Of a stretch of DNA of 64,000 bases, positions 9,930-21,221 are shown piece after piece; the stretch's first letter is position 1; the number at the start of each line of letters is the position of its first letter. A program made the position numbers and the translations under genes. The DNA comes from Glandiceps talaboti (Eukaryota > Hemichordata > Enteropneusta > Spengelidae). The stretch is taken from the NCBI RefSeq assembly GCF_964340395.1, contig NC_135551.1, positions 12,362,379-12,426,378 of the forward strand. Reading direction: 5' to 3'. The notes beneath the pieces were generated by a model. The model searched no databases. It was not told where the DNA came from and was given only the letters and a program-made list of their open reading frames with translations.

Positions 9930-11090
9930 AGTAAATTTTCGTGATTTCTACCCCGTCTGTTTATCTGCAAATATAAACATACCGTTACAGTGTAGTAATA
10001 TGTGGCTAAACTAATAATAACATTTTGAATTGTGAAATATCGTTCAGTTTCACAAACATTCAACTACAACACCGGTGACTGGAGGCGATAGCATACTATA
10101 AGCTTACGGTTCGGACATATTTAACTATAATACTAAAATATATAAGCTTACAGACCTGATTATTGTGCCATTTATATTTATTGCCAATGTGATATTACAT
10201 GTGCAACAATGTTGCACGGAGCTGAGGGTACTGTGAACACGTGACTGAATTCCAGTCTGCTATGTAAGTTTGGACTGCAAATATACTTTAAGTGCGTGAC
10301 CCTGGGGACGTGACCTTGGGTCGTATAGAAGAGTAAATGGGGTTAAAAAATAAAATACGCATATAAATTATTGGACTTTGAAATATGTTGATTTTTAAAT
10401 GTTGGTAGTTGCCTACAAAATTTGCTCAGTCATATCTGCATCAGTATGACGAAACTTTTGATAAAATCACGCTATGGTAATTTGAGATGATTTAATTGTA
10501 TTTCAAAGATGTGAAACGTTTGCCAAGATAGTAAAACTGCCTTAAAACTCTAAATCTCCCTTACCAATGATGCTATCATTAGATGTGCTGACTTTTACTA
10601 TAATCTAAGATGTATTATCATTTTCGTCAATTTCACCTTTTTCTTGATGGTCATATAGTCAAATTAAGTTATTCCTGGAAAAGTAAACATGTTGTTTTTG
10701 ATTACCGAACTTACTTGTGTGAAACTCATGCATTATTGCCCTTCACTAACTTTGGGTAAACTTGTCATCACCTAGTTGAAATTGACAGGTCGGCGACTAT
10801 CCCACGCACTATCCCAGGGATTTGATAGCCATGGCATTTGGAGAATATATACAACTGTCATATTTTGTATCCGGGATCATTAACAATTGTCAACTGCAGG
10901 GACTGCACAAGACAGATGTGTATTGCCAATTCAAGCATGATTTTGATTAACTTTTAGCCAATGGCTTCAATGACCGGGTACGTTATCGATATCATACACA
11001 TTAGCCAATGGAGACTGAGTTTTTGGCTATGAATGACATGCTGTACGAGCACATGTTTTCAGATATAAACTGTTGGAAGTGTTAGTTCTA
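9930..11090. other. Gene-free stretch, nothing recognised
   Basis: AT-rich, without open frames above noise, tandem repeats or inverted repeats that I could detect. Confidence 0.5.
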
Positions 11091-11092
11091 AG

Positions 11093-11283
11093 CACAGGGG
11101 CGTGTAATATTGCATAGATTGTTGTTTTCCAGGTCTACAGACTAAATATAACAACCTTTTGAATATATATTCCTACCTGTATAGGGAAAGAGAGTACTAT
11201 AGATCGATACATTTGTAGCAGCAAGATTCGTATGATATTTTCCTAAGAAAACGGAAATCTAAGCAATAATACACGCCCCTGTG
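11093..11283 (-). mobile_element. hAT-type MITE, inverted and internally shortened copy (191 bp)
   Basis: It begins CACAGGGGCGTGTAATATT and ends AATAATACACGCCCCTGTG. Between the termini the order of internal words (AGGTCTACAGACTAAATATA, then GTAGCAGCAAGATTCGTA) is the reverse complement of the copies at 14067, 15144 and 20497. It is about 40 bp shorter than they are. Confidence 0.8.
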
Positions 11284-11374
11284 GTGCCAGCCATGCGACT
11301 GTATTTGTGTACATGCATGTGTGCCTTCCTCTTTCGACGTTTGTCTGTCCGTCTCTGTCTCTGTCTGTCTCTGT

Positions 11375-11474
<100 letters not shown>

Positions 11475-11551
11475 GACATTTTTTTAATAAGCAAAATTGT
11501 ACACTTCATTTTAATACATACCATACATCTAATTATGAGGCAGTCAATAGC

Positions 11552-11590
<39 letters not shown>

Positions 11591-11599
11591 CAAAATATA

Positions 11600-12340
11600 C
11601 AGCCATACAGTTATTTATAGTAATGTAGACTCGAGGAGACAATTTTCAAGTACTCTATGGCTTTCGATAATGTGTATGGTTTGAAATTTTATGCCACTAA
11701 ATAGCCTTCTACATGTCTCTTTTTCAAAAATTTGATACCCTCCCACATCCTCCTCACTAGCTACAACTTGTATCATGGGGGATGCTGTTTCTGCCCAGAA
11801 TCAAGATGGAAAGAAAAAACTTGCTGGCTAAGTATTTCCCGGGTCAAGTACGGGTCACAGCCCAATGCAAGACCTTTTTTGCAAGGCCCATGTACATATA
11901 TTTGTAAACTCCGCGTGTTATGTGTATGGACGCTGAAGTTGATTTCCACTGTATTACAGTTTAATGTAGTGTACCATACTGTACATCTCTGTGTGTAGCC
12001 CGGGGGTGGCTTAGAAAATTCTTGGGTTCATCTCGCTGGGGGAGGGGGTGATTTTTTTTTTGGAAATTGCTAAACTTAGGCTGTACCAAGGGATCAAAAC
12101 ATAACATTAATAAAGTCTATAAAGACACAAACAAATGACTGGTGAAGGAATCATCAAATACTAGATTTTACAACACATATTATATTGACCATCATAACAA
12201 CAAAATGCATGACATCTCATCATGGAAAATCCATACTGTTAATGCCATGAACCAATAAAACAATCACATTATTTTTTTACAGAACAACTACATGACTTGT
12301 ATATATATCCTCTGAAAGTTTAGCACCCCCCCCCCCACGA
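11600..12340. other. Gene-free stretch, nothing recognised
   Basis: AT-rich DNA with short frames only. C-rich or poly-A/T runs lie near 12050 and 12326. No repeat family was identified. Confidence 0.5.
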
Positions 12341-12351
12341 AAAAAGTTTAA

Positions 12352-12396
12352 ACAAATACAAATACAAATACAAATACAAATACAAATACAAATACA
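12352..12396. repeat. (ACAAAT)n hexanucleotide microsatellite
   Basis: Seven to eight perfect units of a six-base ACAAAT repeat. Confidence 0.9.
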
Positions 12397-12473
12397 GTGA
12401 TGAATATCAATACTGTTGTGCTAGTCTCCGTTCACTCCGACAAGTCTTCGTTTGAACGTTGAAAGGTAGACAT

Positions 12474-12474
<1 letters not shown>

Positions 12475-12519
<45 letters not shown>
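12475..12519. repeat. (GT)n microsatellite
   Basis: About 40 bp of uninterrupted GT. The reverse frame gives a false poly Thr-His protein. Confidence 0.95.
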
Positions 12520-12521
<2 letters not shown>

Positions 12522-12699
12522 GCCTATATAATGTAGATCACGAGTGTGGCATTGAAAACTGCCGTTGCATGCCGCATGGTCCAATATTTTGAAATCAAGT
12601 ACGAAAGTAGTACATAATGATTCCATGTCAATTACGAAAAAAATACCAGAAAACCACTGAGAGGTATAGTTATACACTTGACAAGGGAAAGTGGTGACC

Positions 12700-12875
12700 A
12701 AATTTATTGCAGTACACAAGTTTACAGCGAAAATGAAGTAGGCTTGGTGGTTCATTCATGTAACATGACATTTAATACACACCCTCACACAACTTACAAA
12801 GTTACAGCTAAAATGTAGGCTTGGTGTTTCACTCGTGACATGACATTTAATACACACCCTCACACAACTTCTAAT
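12700..12875. repeat. Two-copy direct repeat, about 75-bp unit
   Basis: GTAGGCTTGGTG followed by ACATGACATTTAATACACAC and CCTCACACAACTT is repeated near 12738-12800 and 12812-12872. The reverse complement of the GGCTTGGTGTTTCACTC word occurs again at 13163-13182. Confidence 0.7.
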
Positions 12876-13867
12876 GCAAAAGAAACAATTACATAGGTGC
12901 CATGCACAGTGGGGATGTGGAAATAGTCAAGTTGAAATGTTGATTATCAGTTAGAAGACAAATAGTTGCAGCCCTTAAAATCATCAAGTCCATGTGTAAT
13001 GTTTTCATTAGAAGCCTGTTTTTACTGTACTGTGAAAGAATAGCAACGCTTGTCACTGTTCAGTGTGATTGGGCAAAGGATTCTGCTGTGTATATTGTGT
13101 CTCTGTTATTGTTAGTCTAGAGTTGCAATATACCTAGCTCTGTGTCAAAAAAGTAATGTCCCATGAGTGAAACACCAAGCCAAGATCATTTTAGCCATAA
13201 GTTCCATGGACGGCAACGTTACATTTGAACACGACAGACACTCGCAGAAGTGTTTGATACAAAACTTTAATGTCATTGAAGAGAACTGTGAACTCTGTAT
13301 GAACCGGGAAATAATGGTGACCTACATTACCCAGGCACCATATATTCACCCTCGTACATTCACAGTGAGGGATTAATCACTGCTATCTGTATCGTGTTTA
13401 AATCTTGTAGTCAGTCTCACTAAACTCATTAATATCCCATCAGAAGAGTACGACTCGCTTCTTGGAAATCCTCTGTATTTGTTTCAGTTTATGTTTGAAT
13501 ATTGATATATGTGAGGCAAATCATGTCAACTTACCGTTTTAAGTCGTCTGCCAGATACCGTTCCAACGTATACAGAAAGCGTCACAATCTGATCAGTCTG
13601 AAATTACAGGTATGTGTAAGCATCAACGTAGTTATCCGATGTACACAGGCCTGGTAATTGTCACAGTCCTGCCACAATACTGGGATCCACTGTTAGTACT
13701 TAACGGTGGACAAGTCTGCCTGGACTCCAACAACAAAGTGGTAGCAGGGAGTAGTAGGCGTGGACAACTGTTGTTCAGCCACTCATATCGTGATAAACTG
13801 GGTAATTGACAATGCTGCGTTGTAGTACATGTAGACTATGAAACGGTTGTTTGCCAACGCAGTCCAC

Positions 13868-14035
13868 TCACCGCGAGATATAGTCTTGCGCAATCCCAGA
13901 AAACAATATTTTACCCCTTTCATATACAATTGGCTAAACACATCAATATTACGTATCGATATTATCAATATTTTATTTATTCTGCAGCTGATAGAAACAT
14001 TCTGATACGTATCTCGGGAAACAAGTGCCTGTGCT
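13868..14035. repeat. Fragment of the 7058-type MITE family
   Basis: CTCACCGCGAG, TTTTACCCCTTTCATATACA, TTGGCTAAACACATCAATAT and CTGATAGAAACATTCTGATA follow in the same order as in 7222-7398. A shorter relative lies at 14812-14900. Confidence 0.6.
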
Positions 14036-14066
14036 CAGTCCTGAGGTTGTCAGTTCTGTGGTCATC

Positions 14067-14297
14067 CACAGGGGCGTGTAATATTTCATAGATTGTTGTT
14101 TTCTTATTGCTTAGAATGCCGTTTTCTTAGGAAAATATCGTACGAATCTCGCTGCTACAAATGTATCAATCTCTATACTACTAAGAAATAATAGTCTCTT
14201 CCCTTTACATGTAGGAATATATATTAATCAAAAGGTTGTTATATTTAGTCTGTAGACCTGGAAAACAACAATCTATGAAATATTACACGCCCCTGTG
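14067..14297 (+). mobile_element. hAT-type MITE, complete copy (231 bp)
   Basis: The terminal inverted repeats start CACAGGGGCGTGTAATATT and run about 37 bp, to GATTGTTGTTTTC. They are mirrored at the right end by GAAAACAACAATC and then AATATTACACGCCCCTGTG. Flanking GGTCATC is present on both sides (14060-14066 and 14298-14304), consistent with a slightly eroded 8-bp target duplication. The CAGGGGCG-type terminus and 8-bp duplications are known for hAT transposons. No coding capacity. Confidence 0.85.
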
Positions 14298-14360
14298 GGT
14301 CATCTAGCCTTTGGGAGTTCTGGCATTTTAGCGAATGACACCCAAACGCAGACATTGATT

Positions 14361-14362
<2 letters not shown>

Positions 14363-14405
<43 letters not shown>

Positions 14406-14420
14406 AACAAACAAACACAA
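14363..14420. repeat. (CA)n plus (AAAC)n microsatellite
   Basis: About 38 bp of CA units followed by AAAC units. Confidence 0.9.
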
Positions 14421-14504
14421 ACACAAACTCACTGTAGTGGTAATAGTGGGAAAAAATGAATTTAATGCTGTCAATGTAGTGGGATCTTACTACAGAAAAA
14501 TGCC

Positions 14505-14576
14505 ATGTCGCGAGTGGGATTCGAACCCAAGCTTAGAGCTCCTGACTGATAATCTTGAGCTCTATGAATATACGCC
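14505..14576 (-). repeat. tRNA-like fragment (SINE head or tRNA pseudogene)
   Basis: Read on the minus strand, a perfect Pol III B-box GGTTCGAATCC sits in CTTGGGTTCGAATCCCACTC, followed by GCGAC as in the acceptor side of class II tRNAs. Upstream GAGCTCAAGATTATCAGTC could be a decayed anticodon and variable region. No complete cloverleaf with a matching 5' acceptor strand can be drawn, so a tRNA-derived SINE or tRNA pseudogene is more likely than a functional tRNA. Confidence 0.45.
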
Positions 14577-14811
14577 ACAGGTATCCGTGAGACTGTTAAA
14601 ATCTTTTTTTTTTCATTGATATATTTGAACAGGGGGAGGGTCATGTTTTAGGAAAATGAAATGGAGAGGGGGTCATTTTTAACACAACGGACTAGGGGGC
14701 CGAGAGGGTCATACTTGAAACCCCCTGTAATTACTGAAGGCTCCCTTTTAAACATTCGACCATCATAGTGAAAATTTGCCCTGCCATTTACCAGCGGATT
14801 TACCATATAAT

Positions 14812-14900
14812 TTCGCGGTGTGTGGACTAATACGCGATCCTAGAAACCTGTGTTATTTTACCCCTTTCATATATTTGCCAAGTATCTCAATTTTATCGAT
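14812..14900. repeat. Short fragment of the 7058-type MITE family
   Basis: TTTCGCGGTGTGTGGACTAA and TTTTACCCCTTTCATATATT correspond to the interior of the element at 7058-7402. Confidence 0.5.
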
Positions 14901-15143
14901 ATTTCTGTTGTAGATGAAAATAAACTTCAGTACTTCAGGAATATTCTCTCCCAAAAAGTAATCTAACAGTCTGAGATTAAATACAACTGTAGATAAACGT
15001 CAGGATAAAGGTATTGTCATAGAGAAGTAAATGAGTCACCATGCATTGACCACTTGATAGTCCAAGAACAGTCCCACACTGTGAGAGTTTATTTTAGAAC
15101 ACGACAGATACAAATGCAAAGTCATAAAAGCGGCCCTTCAACC

Positions 15144-15366
15144 CACAGGGGCGTGTAATATTTCATAGATTGTTGTTTTCTTATTGCTTAGAATGTCATT
15201 TTCTTAGGAAAATATTGTACGAATCTTGCTGCTACAAATGTATCAATCTCTATACTACGAAGAATTCTTCCCCTTACACGTAGGAATATATATTAATCAA
15301 AATGTTGTTATATTTAGTTTGTAGACCTGGAAAACAACAATCTATGAAATATTACACGCCCCTGTG
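15144..15366 (+). mobile_element. hAT-type MITE, complete copy (223 bp)
   Basis: The same termini and interior as the 14067 copy (CACAGGGGCGTG ... CACGCCCCTGTG, with GCTACAAATGTATCAATCTC inside). The flanking bases do not show a target duplication, so this copy is older or rearranged. Confidence 0.85.
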
Positions 15367-15369
15367 GGT

Positions 15370-16420
15370 GTATATGCCACGAGGTTCGATACGTCTTCCC
15401 TCTACAGACAAGCTTGGGGAAGACGTGTCGAACCTCGCATCCCGAGCTAGGCTTGCCTAATCTACCGGCTAGACTCTATACACGCCACTATACATTATTC
15501 TACATCGAACGATCGAGTCAGAACGATTGTAGCAGAATCACTGGTTCAGCCAGTAAACTGTCTATGACATATAAATACAGAAGTATTCAAATCCTCTACA
15601 GACGAGATGGTAAATATAATATGTACAATTTACATTACAATCCAGTGTAATAGGCCTACTACATAAAACTGGACTTTGTCTCCGTTGCCATGGAATCAGC
15701 CTATTGTATTGACATTAGTATGCGTGTTTATGAATTGGTTTGGGTTGTAAAATGTAGAATTCAGCGATGAGTGGGGATGTGAAACAGACATGTGTTTATA
15801 GTTTGATGGGCCACTGGGCTGGGTGATGTGTTAACTTTCTGTTCTTTTTATTGGTAATTTATAACTGTATATTAACATGTCACTATATAATAAACAACAA
15901 CTCCTATTATAGTACTGAATGGTGTGTGAAATAATGAATAAAGGCTGTAAAACTGTATTAAACTGTAAAAAACGAAACCATTTGATTTCGGGGGGGGGGA
16001 TAAATTGACCCCGCAATATCCCGAGATTTCTTTTCCAACAGACAGAAATAAAAAAAAAATTGTTGCGATGTGCTACAAAATTGGTAACCGAGAAAAAAAT
16101 TTTGCATTTCTTCTGCATATGGAAAAAATAATTTAATGCAGGACTGACAATAGAAAAAAATGCTATCACTGTGATTGGGGGAAAAAATTGCGGTCATACC
16201 CAATCCCCCCCCCCCAGTTATCAAATGGTTCTCCCCTTAGTACTGAACTGATGGTCAAAGCCCGAACACGTCCACCTACGTGAAACGAGGATAGTTCACA
16301 TTCCTCTACACAAGTAGGCTTAATGTCAGACAGACTGGTGCAAAGATTATAGTGTTGGAATCGGATACATATTTTGCTATCGCAGGAAAGATGTGGTCGC
16401 ATTTTCATTATCATTGGGGC
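15370..16420. other. Gene-free stretch downstream of the transporter-like gene
   Basis: No gene recognised. The stretch contains short G, A and C homopolymer runs (near 15990, 16050 and 16205). A reverse-oriented TTTATT at about 15847 could serve as a poly-A signal for the minus-strand gene ending at 16428, but at nearly 600 bp it is only a candidate. Confidence 0.4.
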
Positions 16421-16427
16421 TTCCTTA

Positions 16428-17576
16428 TTACTGTACGTCTGCAAGATTACAGTCTTCTGACGTGTCTCCCCCAGTAGCCTCCCCTTCCTCCTCCTCTTTT
16501 CTATTTTTCAATATCAGAATACGTTCACTACCCAGCAACATTGAAGCAGCGAATACGCATAAAACTCCTGTTAACACCTGATCAGAACTAGTCCGTTGCA
16601 GTACACAGTTCTCTATGTAATAAATCGCTATCAACTCAACATTCACAAAGCATGAATACTTTACAGCTGGTTTCAGGTGTAGTGTTTTAAAAAACGACCA
16701 CAACCCAATCGTCTCCATCAAAATGATCCCACCAAAGTAACAGGTGGTACTAAAAACGAGCTGAAGACGCCATCTTGAAAACCGGGTATCAAAAATATAC
16801 ATAGATATAACAGCGAGATAAATTATGATAAATAATTCGTGGAAATATATCAGGAAGACATTGTATCGTTGTCCGACAGCTCGATACACGCTATTGATGA
16901 AGGCAATAACAACACAAATTACGTAAGCGTATATGAAATTGTTTGTCGAGGTTCCATCGACATACTCTGTTTGGTTTACGCTACGGCTATAAATATCTTC
17001 ATGCTCGTCTCGATGGTTGACATTTTTTTCTGCTAACAAAATGTAGGTTCCTGTGATGGCAATAGCGAGTGTAATACACCTGTATATCGGAAACCTACGG
17101 AAATCCCACAGATAAAACCAACGTACTAGAATTATCAAAATTATCGTCCATCCGTAGTATGTGCATGTCACCTCTGTAGGTGATAGGTTTGGTAAACAGA
17201 GGAATACACAGGTGATGTAAAATTCACGTTTTAGTCCAACGCTTACCAGTAAGAAACGTTCTTCTATATCTGCTGACGTCATGAAGGGCGGAAGAACGAC
17301 CAGAGGCAGAGCTAAATGCCCGAAGAAAGCGATGCGATCGTAAGGCGATCCGTCTAGGCACGCTAAGACGAGAAAAATAGATGCACCGGCGAAGGCGATA
17401 CCAGCTATGAGTGATAGTATTATTGTTAACGATGTCGATGTTAGACCATCTGGATTCGACGGCATCGTTTTAACCTTTGTTACGGGTTCCTCATCGTCTG
17501 TACTGCTTTCATCAAGCGAGGCTGTGTATCCTTCATCGTCGCTGGTTTCCTGATTTCTTAGTCTTCCGTACCCCAT
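16428..17576 (-). CDS. Single-exon multi-pass membrane protein, SLC35G/EamA-like transporter
   Basis: An uninterrupted 382-codon frame. Residues 1-45 are hydrophilic and acidic (TSDDEGYTASLDESSTDDEE), a cytosolic N-terminal tail. About ten hydrophobic helices follow near 48-71, 81-100, 107-127, 138-156, 164-181, 214-230, 241-261, 270-290, 306-323 and 333-348. The tail is acidic (KEEEEGEATGGD, 360-371). Ten helices with a short loop after helix 5 fit the drug/metabolite transporter fold (EamA repeats), which includes the SLC35 nucleotide-sugar and related carriers. Single-exon members are common in the SLC35G branch. The first Met follows an upstream stop and gives a sensible N-terminus. The substrate cannot be inferred. 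The codon use and length argue for a real gene. Other ten-helix families are not excluded. Confidence 0.6.
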   Translation of the reverse strand: MGYGRLRNQETSDDEGYTASLDESSTDDEEPVTKVKTMPSNPDGLTSTSLTIILSLIAGIAFAGASIFLVLACLDGSPYDRIAFFGHLALPLVVLPPFMTSADIEERFLLVSVGLKREFYITCVFLCLPNLSPTEVTCTYYGWTIILIILVRWFYLWDFRRFPIYRCITLAIAITGTYILLAEKNVNHRDEHEDIYSRSVNQTEYVDGTSTNNFIYAYVICVVIAFINSVYRAVGQRYNVFLIYFHELFIIIYLAVISMYIFDTRFSRWRLQLVFSTTCYFGGIILMETIGLWSFFKTLHLKPAVKYSCFVNVELIAIYYIENCVLQRTSSDQVLTGVLCVFAASMLLGSERILILKNRKEEEEGEATGGDTSEDCNLADVQ

Positions 17577-17579
17577 TCT

Positions 17580-18255
17580 GTACGGAGGAACGATTATTCA
17601 ATACTAATATATTGAGGGTGAAATACACAGATACATTTAAATGCCGTAATATGCAAATAAAGGTATACGCACACGTTGTCACTTTCAATGGCGACACGTG
17701 GTTTCTTTATACACAACAGTACACGCATTTTACTCCCGTTTATTTATAAGCACAATCAACATGATCAATATTCAATAAGTCACACACGTACACTCAGTAT
17801 CGGGACCTGGTGATATATAAAACAGCAACACATTTTGCAAAACTATTTTGCGTTACAGGTATATAGGTAGGCCATAAATAGGTTCGTATAGTACAGCTTG
17901 TACAGTACAGTACATTGTACAGTACAGTACAGTACAGTACAGTACAGTATAGTACAACATAGTACATCCGGGAGTTATGGGCCTATCAAAGCTTGCTTAG
18001 CAATATATAGGACATACAGCGAGTCTGAAATTGGCAACTGAAGGCACATTTTGACATTGCTCAAGTAGTGTTGAAGACTGTCTACTATGAGTATGACTTA
18101 CTATGTATAACTATATTAGTTAATCTATGGCCTATAGCTGTAAGCTTAGCCGTCTGTTTGAGTCCACAGAGTTATAACTCGTGTCATAAAAGAGGCTGTG
18201 GTTTACGACGATGGCTCACTGTATATCATTGTGCAGCTAGCAAGCCTTATCAAAG
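17580..18255. other. Upstream region of the transporter-like gene, plus (GTACA)n
   Basis: No additional gene is recognised. An imperfect (GTACA)n pentanucleotide tract runs from about 17893 to 17957. Promoter elements for the minus-strand gene were not clearly seen. Confidence 0.4.
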
Positions 18256-18266
18256 AATGTTAGCAT

Positions 18267-18269
<3 letters not shown>

Positions 18270-18355
<86 letters not shown>
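18270..18355. repeat. (AT)n microsatellite
   Basis: About 85 bp of TA dinucleotides with one interruption near 18334. Confidence 0.95.
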
Positions 18356-18524
18356 ATTGACTGGATGTAGATAAAACCACATAAAAGTGCTCAATACGGG
18401 TTGTAGAGCGAATTATATACATGAATAACCTGTTACTTTTTTCGAATTACATAGCGAATTATATATATCGCTCGTACATCGCGTACACGAATGTCGTAAA
18501 AATCACTCAGTAATAAGCTTTATA

Positions 18525-18624
18525 NNNNNNNNNNNNNNNNNNNNNNNNNNNNNNNNNNNNNNNNNNNNNNNNNNNNNNNNNNNNNNNNNNNNNNNNNNNN
18601 NNNNNNNNNNNNNNNNNNNNNNNN
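18525..18624. other. Assembly gap (100 N)
   Basis: Exactly 100 N, the usual placeholder for a scaffold join of unknown size. Order and orientation across it rest on scaffolding, not on sequence. Confidence 0.99.
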
Positions 18625-19082
18625 GCTAGACAATATAATGTACATCAGATTGTATTCAGATAGGATTACATCATTGGTTACTTTGTTAATCTTTAAAGTT
18701 GGACAAACGAGAAATGGAGAACATATGGAAATATACCTAAAGTAACTCTTTGAAGTCTGACACCATATATTTAGGGTTTAACTGTGGATACATATATCCT
18801 CACAGAAACCATGGAGATACATGGGAAGATCGCCTTATATTCGTCATTTAAGAGGTGAACGTGGCCGTGACGTGTGGGACAACCAATCGATCGATCTAGA
18901 AAAAGTAGTTCGTAACGTAATGGTAGGCCTTTTGCCTATAAAATAAGGATAGTTACTTTTGGGCTGAGTCAGGATCATCTTATATATATCTGCTATACAT
19001 TATAGATATGAAAACAAAGTATGTACGTGTCAAGTAACTGTAACACAGTGTTATTTATCATTAGAGTCTTTGAGTTTTGTAT

Positions 19083-19432
19083 TAAAGGGGTCATATGTAT
19101 GAGCATTGGGTATTTATTTGGATTTTTAAGTCATAAACAATTTTTATCATGGCTTCCTACTTGAAAAATCAATGTGAAACAACACAGACTAAGTCTGTGT
19201 TCATCACTCAGTACAGTGCAAAAAAGGTAAAAATGTGTAACATGTTAATACGTACAATAACAAACATTCCATACATTTATCAGTCTTTTTTGCAATTTAT
19301 TGAGTTACAAACAAAGACTTGACATATATTGTTTTACAATGATTTTTCAAGTAGGAAGCCATGATAAAATTGTTTTATAAATTAAAAATCCAAAATAAAT
19401 ACCCAATCCTCATCCATATACAATAAGGAAAG
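19083..19432. mobile_element. MITE with about 100-bp inverted repeats (about 345 bp)
   Basis: The left arm ATTGGGTATTTATTTGGATT continues through TTTTATCATGGCTTCCTACT to TGAAAAATCA. The right arm is the reverse complement, from TGATTTTTCAAGTAGGAAGC to AAATAAATACCCAAT. The outer ends also pair (TATGTATGAG with CTCATCCATA). The interior of about 120 bp is AT-rich and non-coding. The family is not identified. Confidence 0.75.
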
Positions 19433-19662
19433 TGTATACAGGTTATCTATACTGGTCTCAAATAGTAAGAACTTGTATTGGCAATGCGCTACATTGTCTG
19501 TATTTTGTTTTTACTTAGAATGAGTCAACATGTCTACAGTGTTGTCCATGTCTACACATACCGGTTTTGTAATATGTTTGTTGTGGAATTCGGGCGTCAA
19601 CCAAACCCAACAAAAGACTAACTTCCAATGGCTGTACACTTTGGACATAGACCTTACACGAA

Positions 19663-20289
19663 AGGGTCTATGCTAGGGGTCTATGTAGGGTAGGGTCTAT
19701 GCTAGGGGTCTATGTAGGGTAGGGTCTATGCTAGGGGTCTATGTAGGGTAGGGTCTATGCTAGGGGTCTATGTAGGGTAGGGTCTATGCTAGGGGTCTAT
19801 GTAGGGTAGGGTCTATGCTAGGGGTCTATGTAGGGTAGGGTCTATGCTAGGGGTCTATGTAGGGTAGGGTCTATGCTAGGGGTCTATGTAGGGTAGGGTC
19901 TATGCTAGGGGTCTATGTAGGGTAGGGTCTATGCTATAGCTAGGGGTCTATGTAGGGTAGGGTCTATGCTAGGGGTCTATGTAGGGTAGGGTCTATGCTA
20001 GGGGTCTATGTAGGGTAGGGTCTATGCTAGGGGTCTATGTAGGGTAGGGTCTATGCTAGGGGTCTATGTAGGGTAGGGTCTATGCTAGGGGTCTATGTAG
20101 GGTAGGGTCTATGCTAGGGGTCTATGTAGGGTAGGGTCTATGCTAGGGGTCTATGTAGGGTAGGGTCTATGCTAGGGGTCTATGTAGGGTAGGGTCTATG
20201 CTAGGGGTCTATGTAGGGTAGGGTCTATGCTAGGGGTCTATGTAGGGTAGGGTCTATGCTAGGGGTCTATGTAGGGTAGGGTCTATGCT
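19663..20289. repeat. Minisatellite, 29-bp unit, about 21 copies
   Basis: The unit reads AGGGTCTATGCTAGGGGTC followed by TATGTAGGGT, with a 29-bp period. Copies are almost identical. The only clear irregularity is a 5-bp insertion near 19930-19940 (GCTATAGCTAGGGG). The plus strand is rich in GGG runs, so it could form G-quadruplex structures. No coding significance. Confidence 0.97.
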
Positions 20290-20496
20290 CTGGCTTATCC
20301 AGTACTTCCTGACATACACTACCCATATTGTAATATCAAACACTGAGAAAAGTGTGTGTGTGTGTGTGTGTGATATGTTCACTTTTGGTGATGATGATGA
20401 TGCTGATGAATGATGCATAATCTTATGGCACTAATCCTTTTACATGGCTTTAGCATTATGGCTTTGATTACATATGTATCAGGTGATTACTTGTAC

Positions 20497-20730
20497 CACA
20501 GGGGCGTGTAATATTTCATAGATTGTTGTTTTCTTATTGCTTAGAATGCCGTTTTCTTAGGAAAATATCGTACGAATCTTGCTGCTACAAATGTATCAAT
20601 CTCTATACTACTAAGAAATATTCTTAGTCTCTTCCCTTTACATGTAGGAATATATATTAATCAAAAGGTTGTTATATTTAGTCTGTAGACCTGGAAAACA
20701 ACAATCTATGAAATATTACACGCCCCTGTG
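20497..20730 (+). mobile_element. hAT-type MITE with perfect 8-bp target duplication (234 bp)
   Basis: It starts CACAGGGGCGTGTAATATT and ends AATATTACACGCCCCTGTG. Flanked on both sides by ACTTGTAC (20489-20496 and 20731-20738), an exact 8-bp target-site duplication as expected of hAT transposition. It is the youngest-looking copy of the family in the window. Confidence 0.92.
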
Positions 20731-20739
20731 ACTTGTACC

Positions 20740-21215
20740 TGTGCACTGACATGCCAGTGGCATTTGTAGTGCAGTGCAATATTGAAAACATTATTCCAAA
20801 ACTAACTACGGTTAATTTTAGATAGTTACACAATGTAGTATATTGCATACCTGCATGCAAATTATATATGCAAATTAGCTTTTGTTTGTTGTAGACGAAA
20901 TGTCTTGATTTCCACAGTATAACTTTTTGTGGAAATTTGCAATTTCAGATAAACATGTAATAATAACAGAAGTCCCAGTCTCAGTATAGGAACTCAATGG
21001 CATTTGCACTCATGCTTGCAGGATTTCTGATGCAATTTTGGTCACTACACTCATGACAATGGCCACACTCGAAGAACGCATGCAAATCCACAGACTATCC
21101 CACACAGTATATGGTTCTGTCATATTCTGTTCACGTAAAGATCACTGATGCAGCATTCGTGCCTAGCAACGGTTACCAGGGATATACCATGGGTCAAGTT
21201 TGGTGGGTGGGGTGG
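20740..21215. other. Gene-free stretch, nothing recognised
   Basis: Only short frames. No repeat structure apart from a G-rich GGGTGGGGTGGG patch near 21205-21225. Confidence 0.45.
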
Positions 21216-21221
21216 GGTGGG

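Noticed and set aside
13612-13809. 65-codon plus frame with mixed composition
   Set aside because: No recognised domain and no supporting exon structure. It lies between repeat fragments.
16839-17749. Plus-strand frames opposite and upstream of the transporter-like gene
   Set aside because: Shadows of the 382-codon minus-strand gene or short chance frames.
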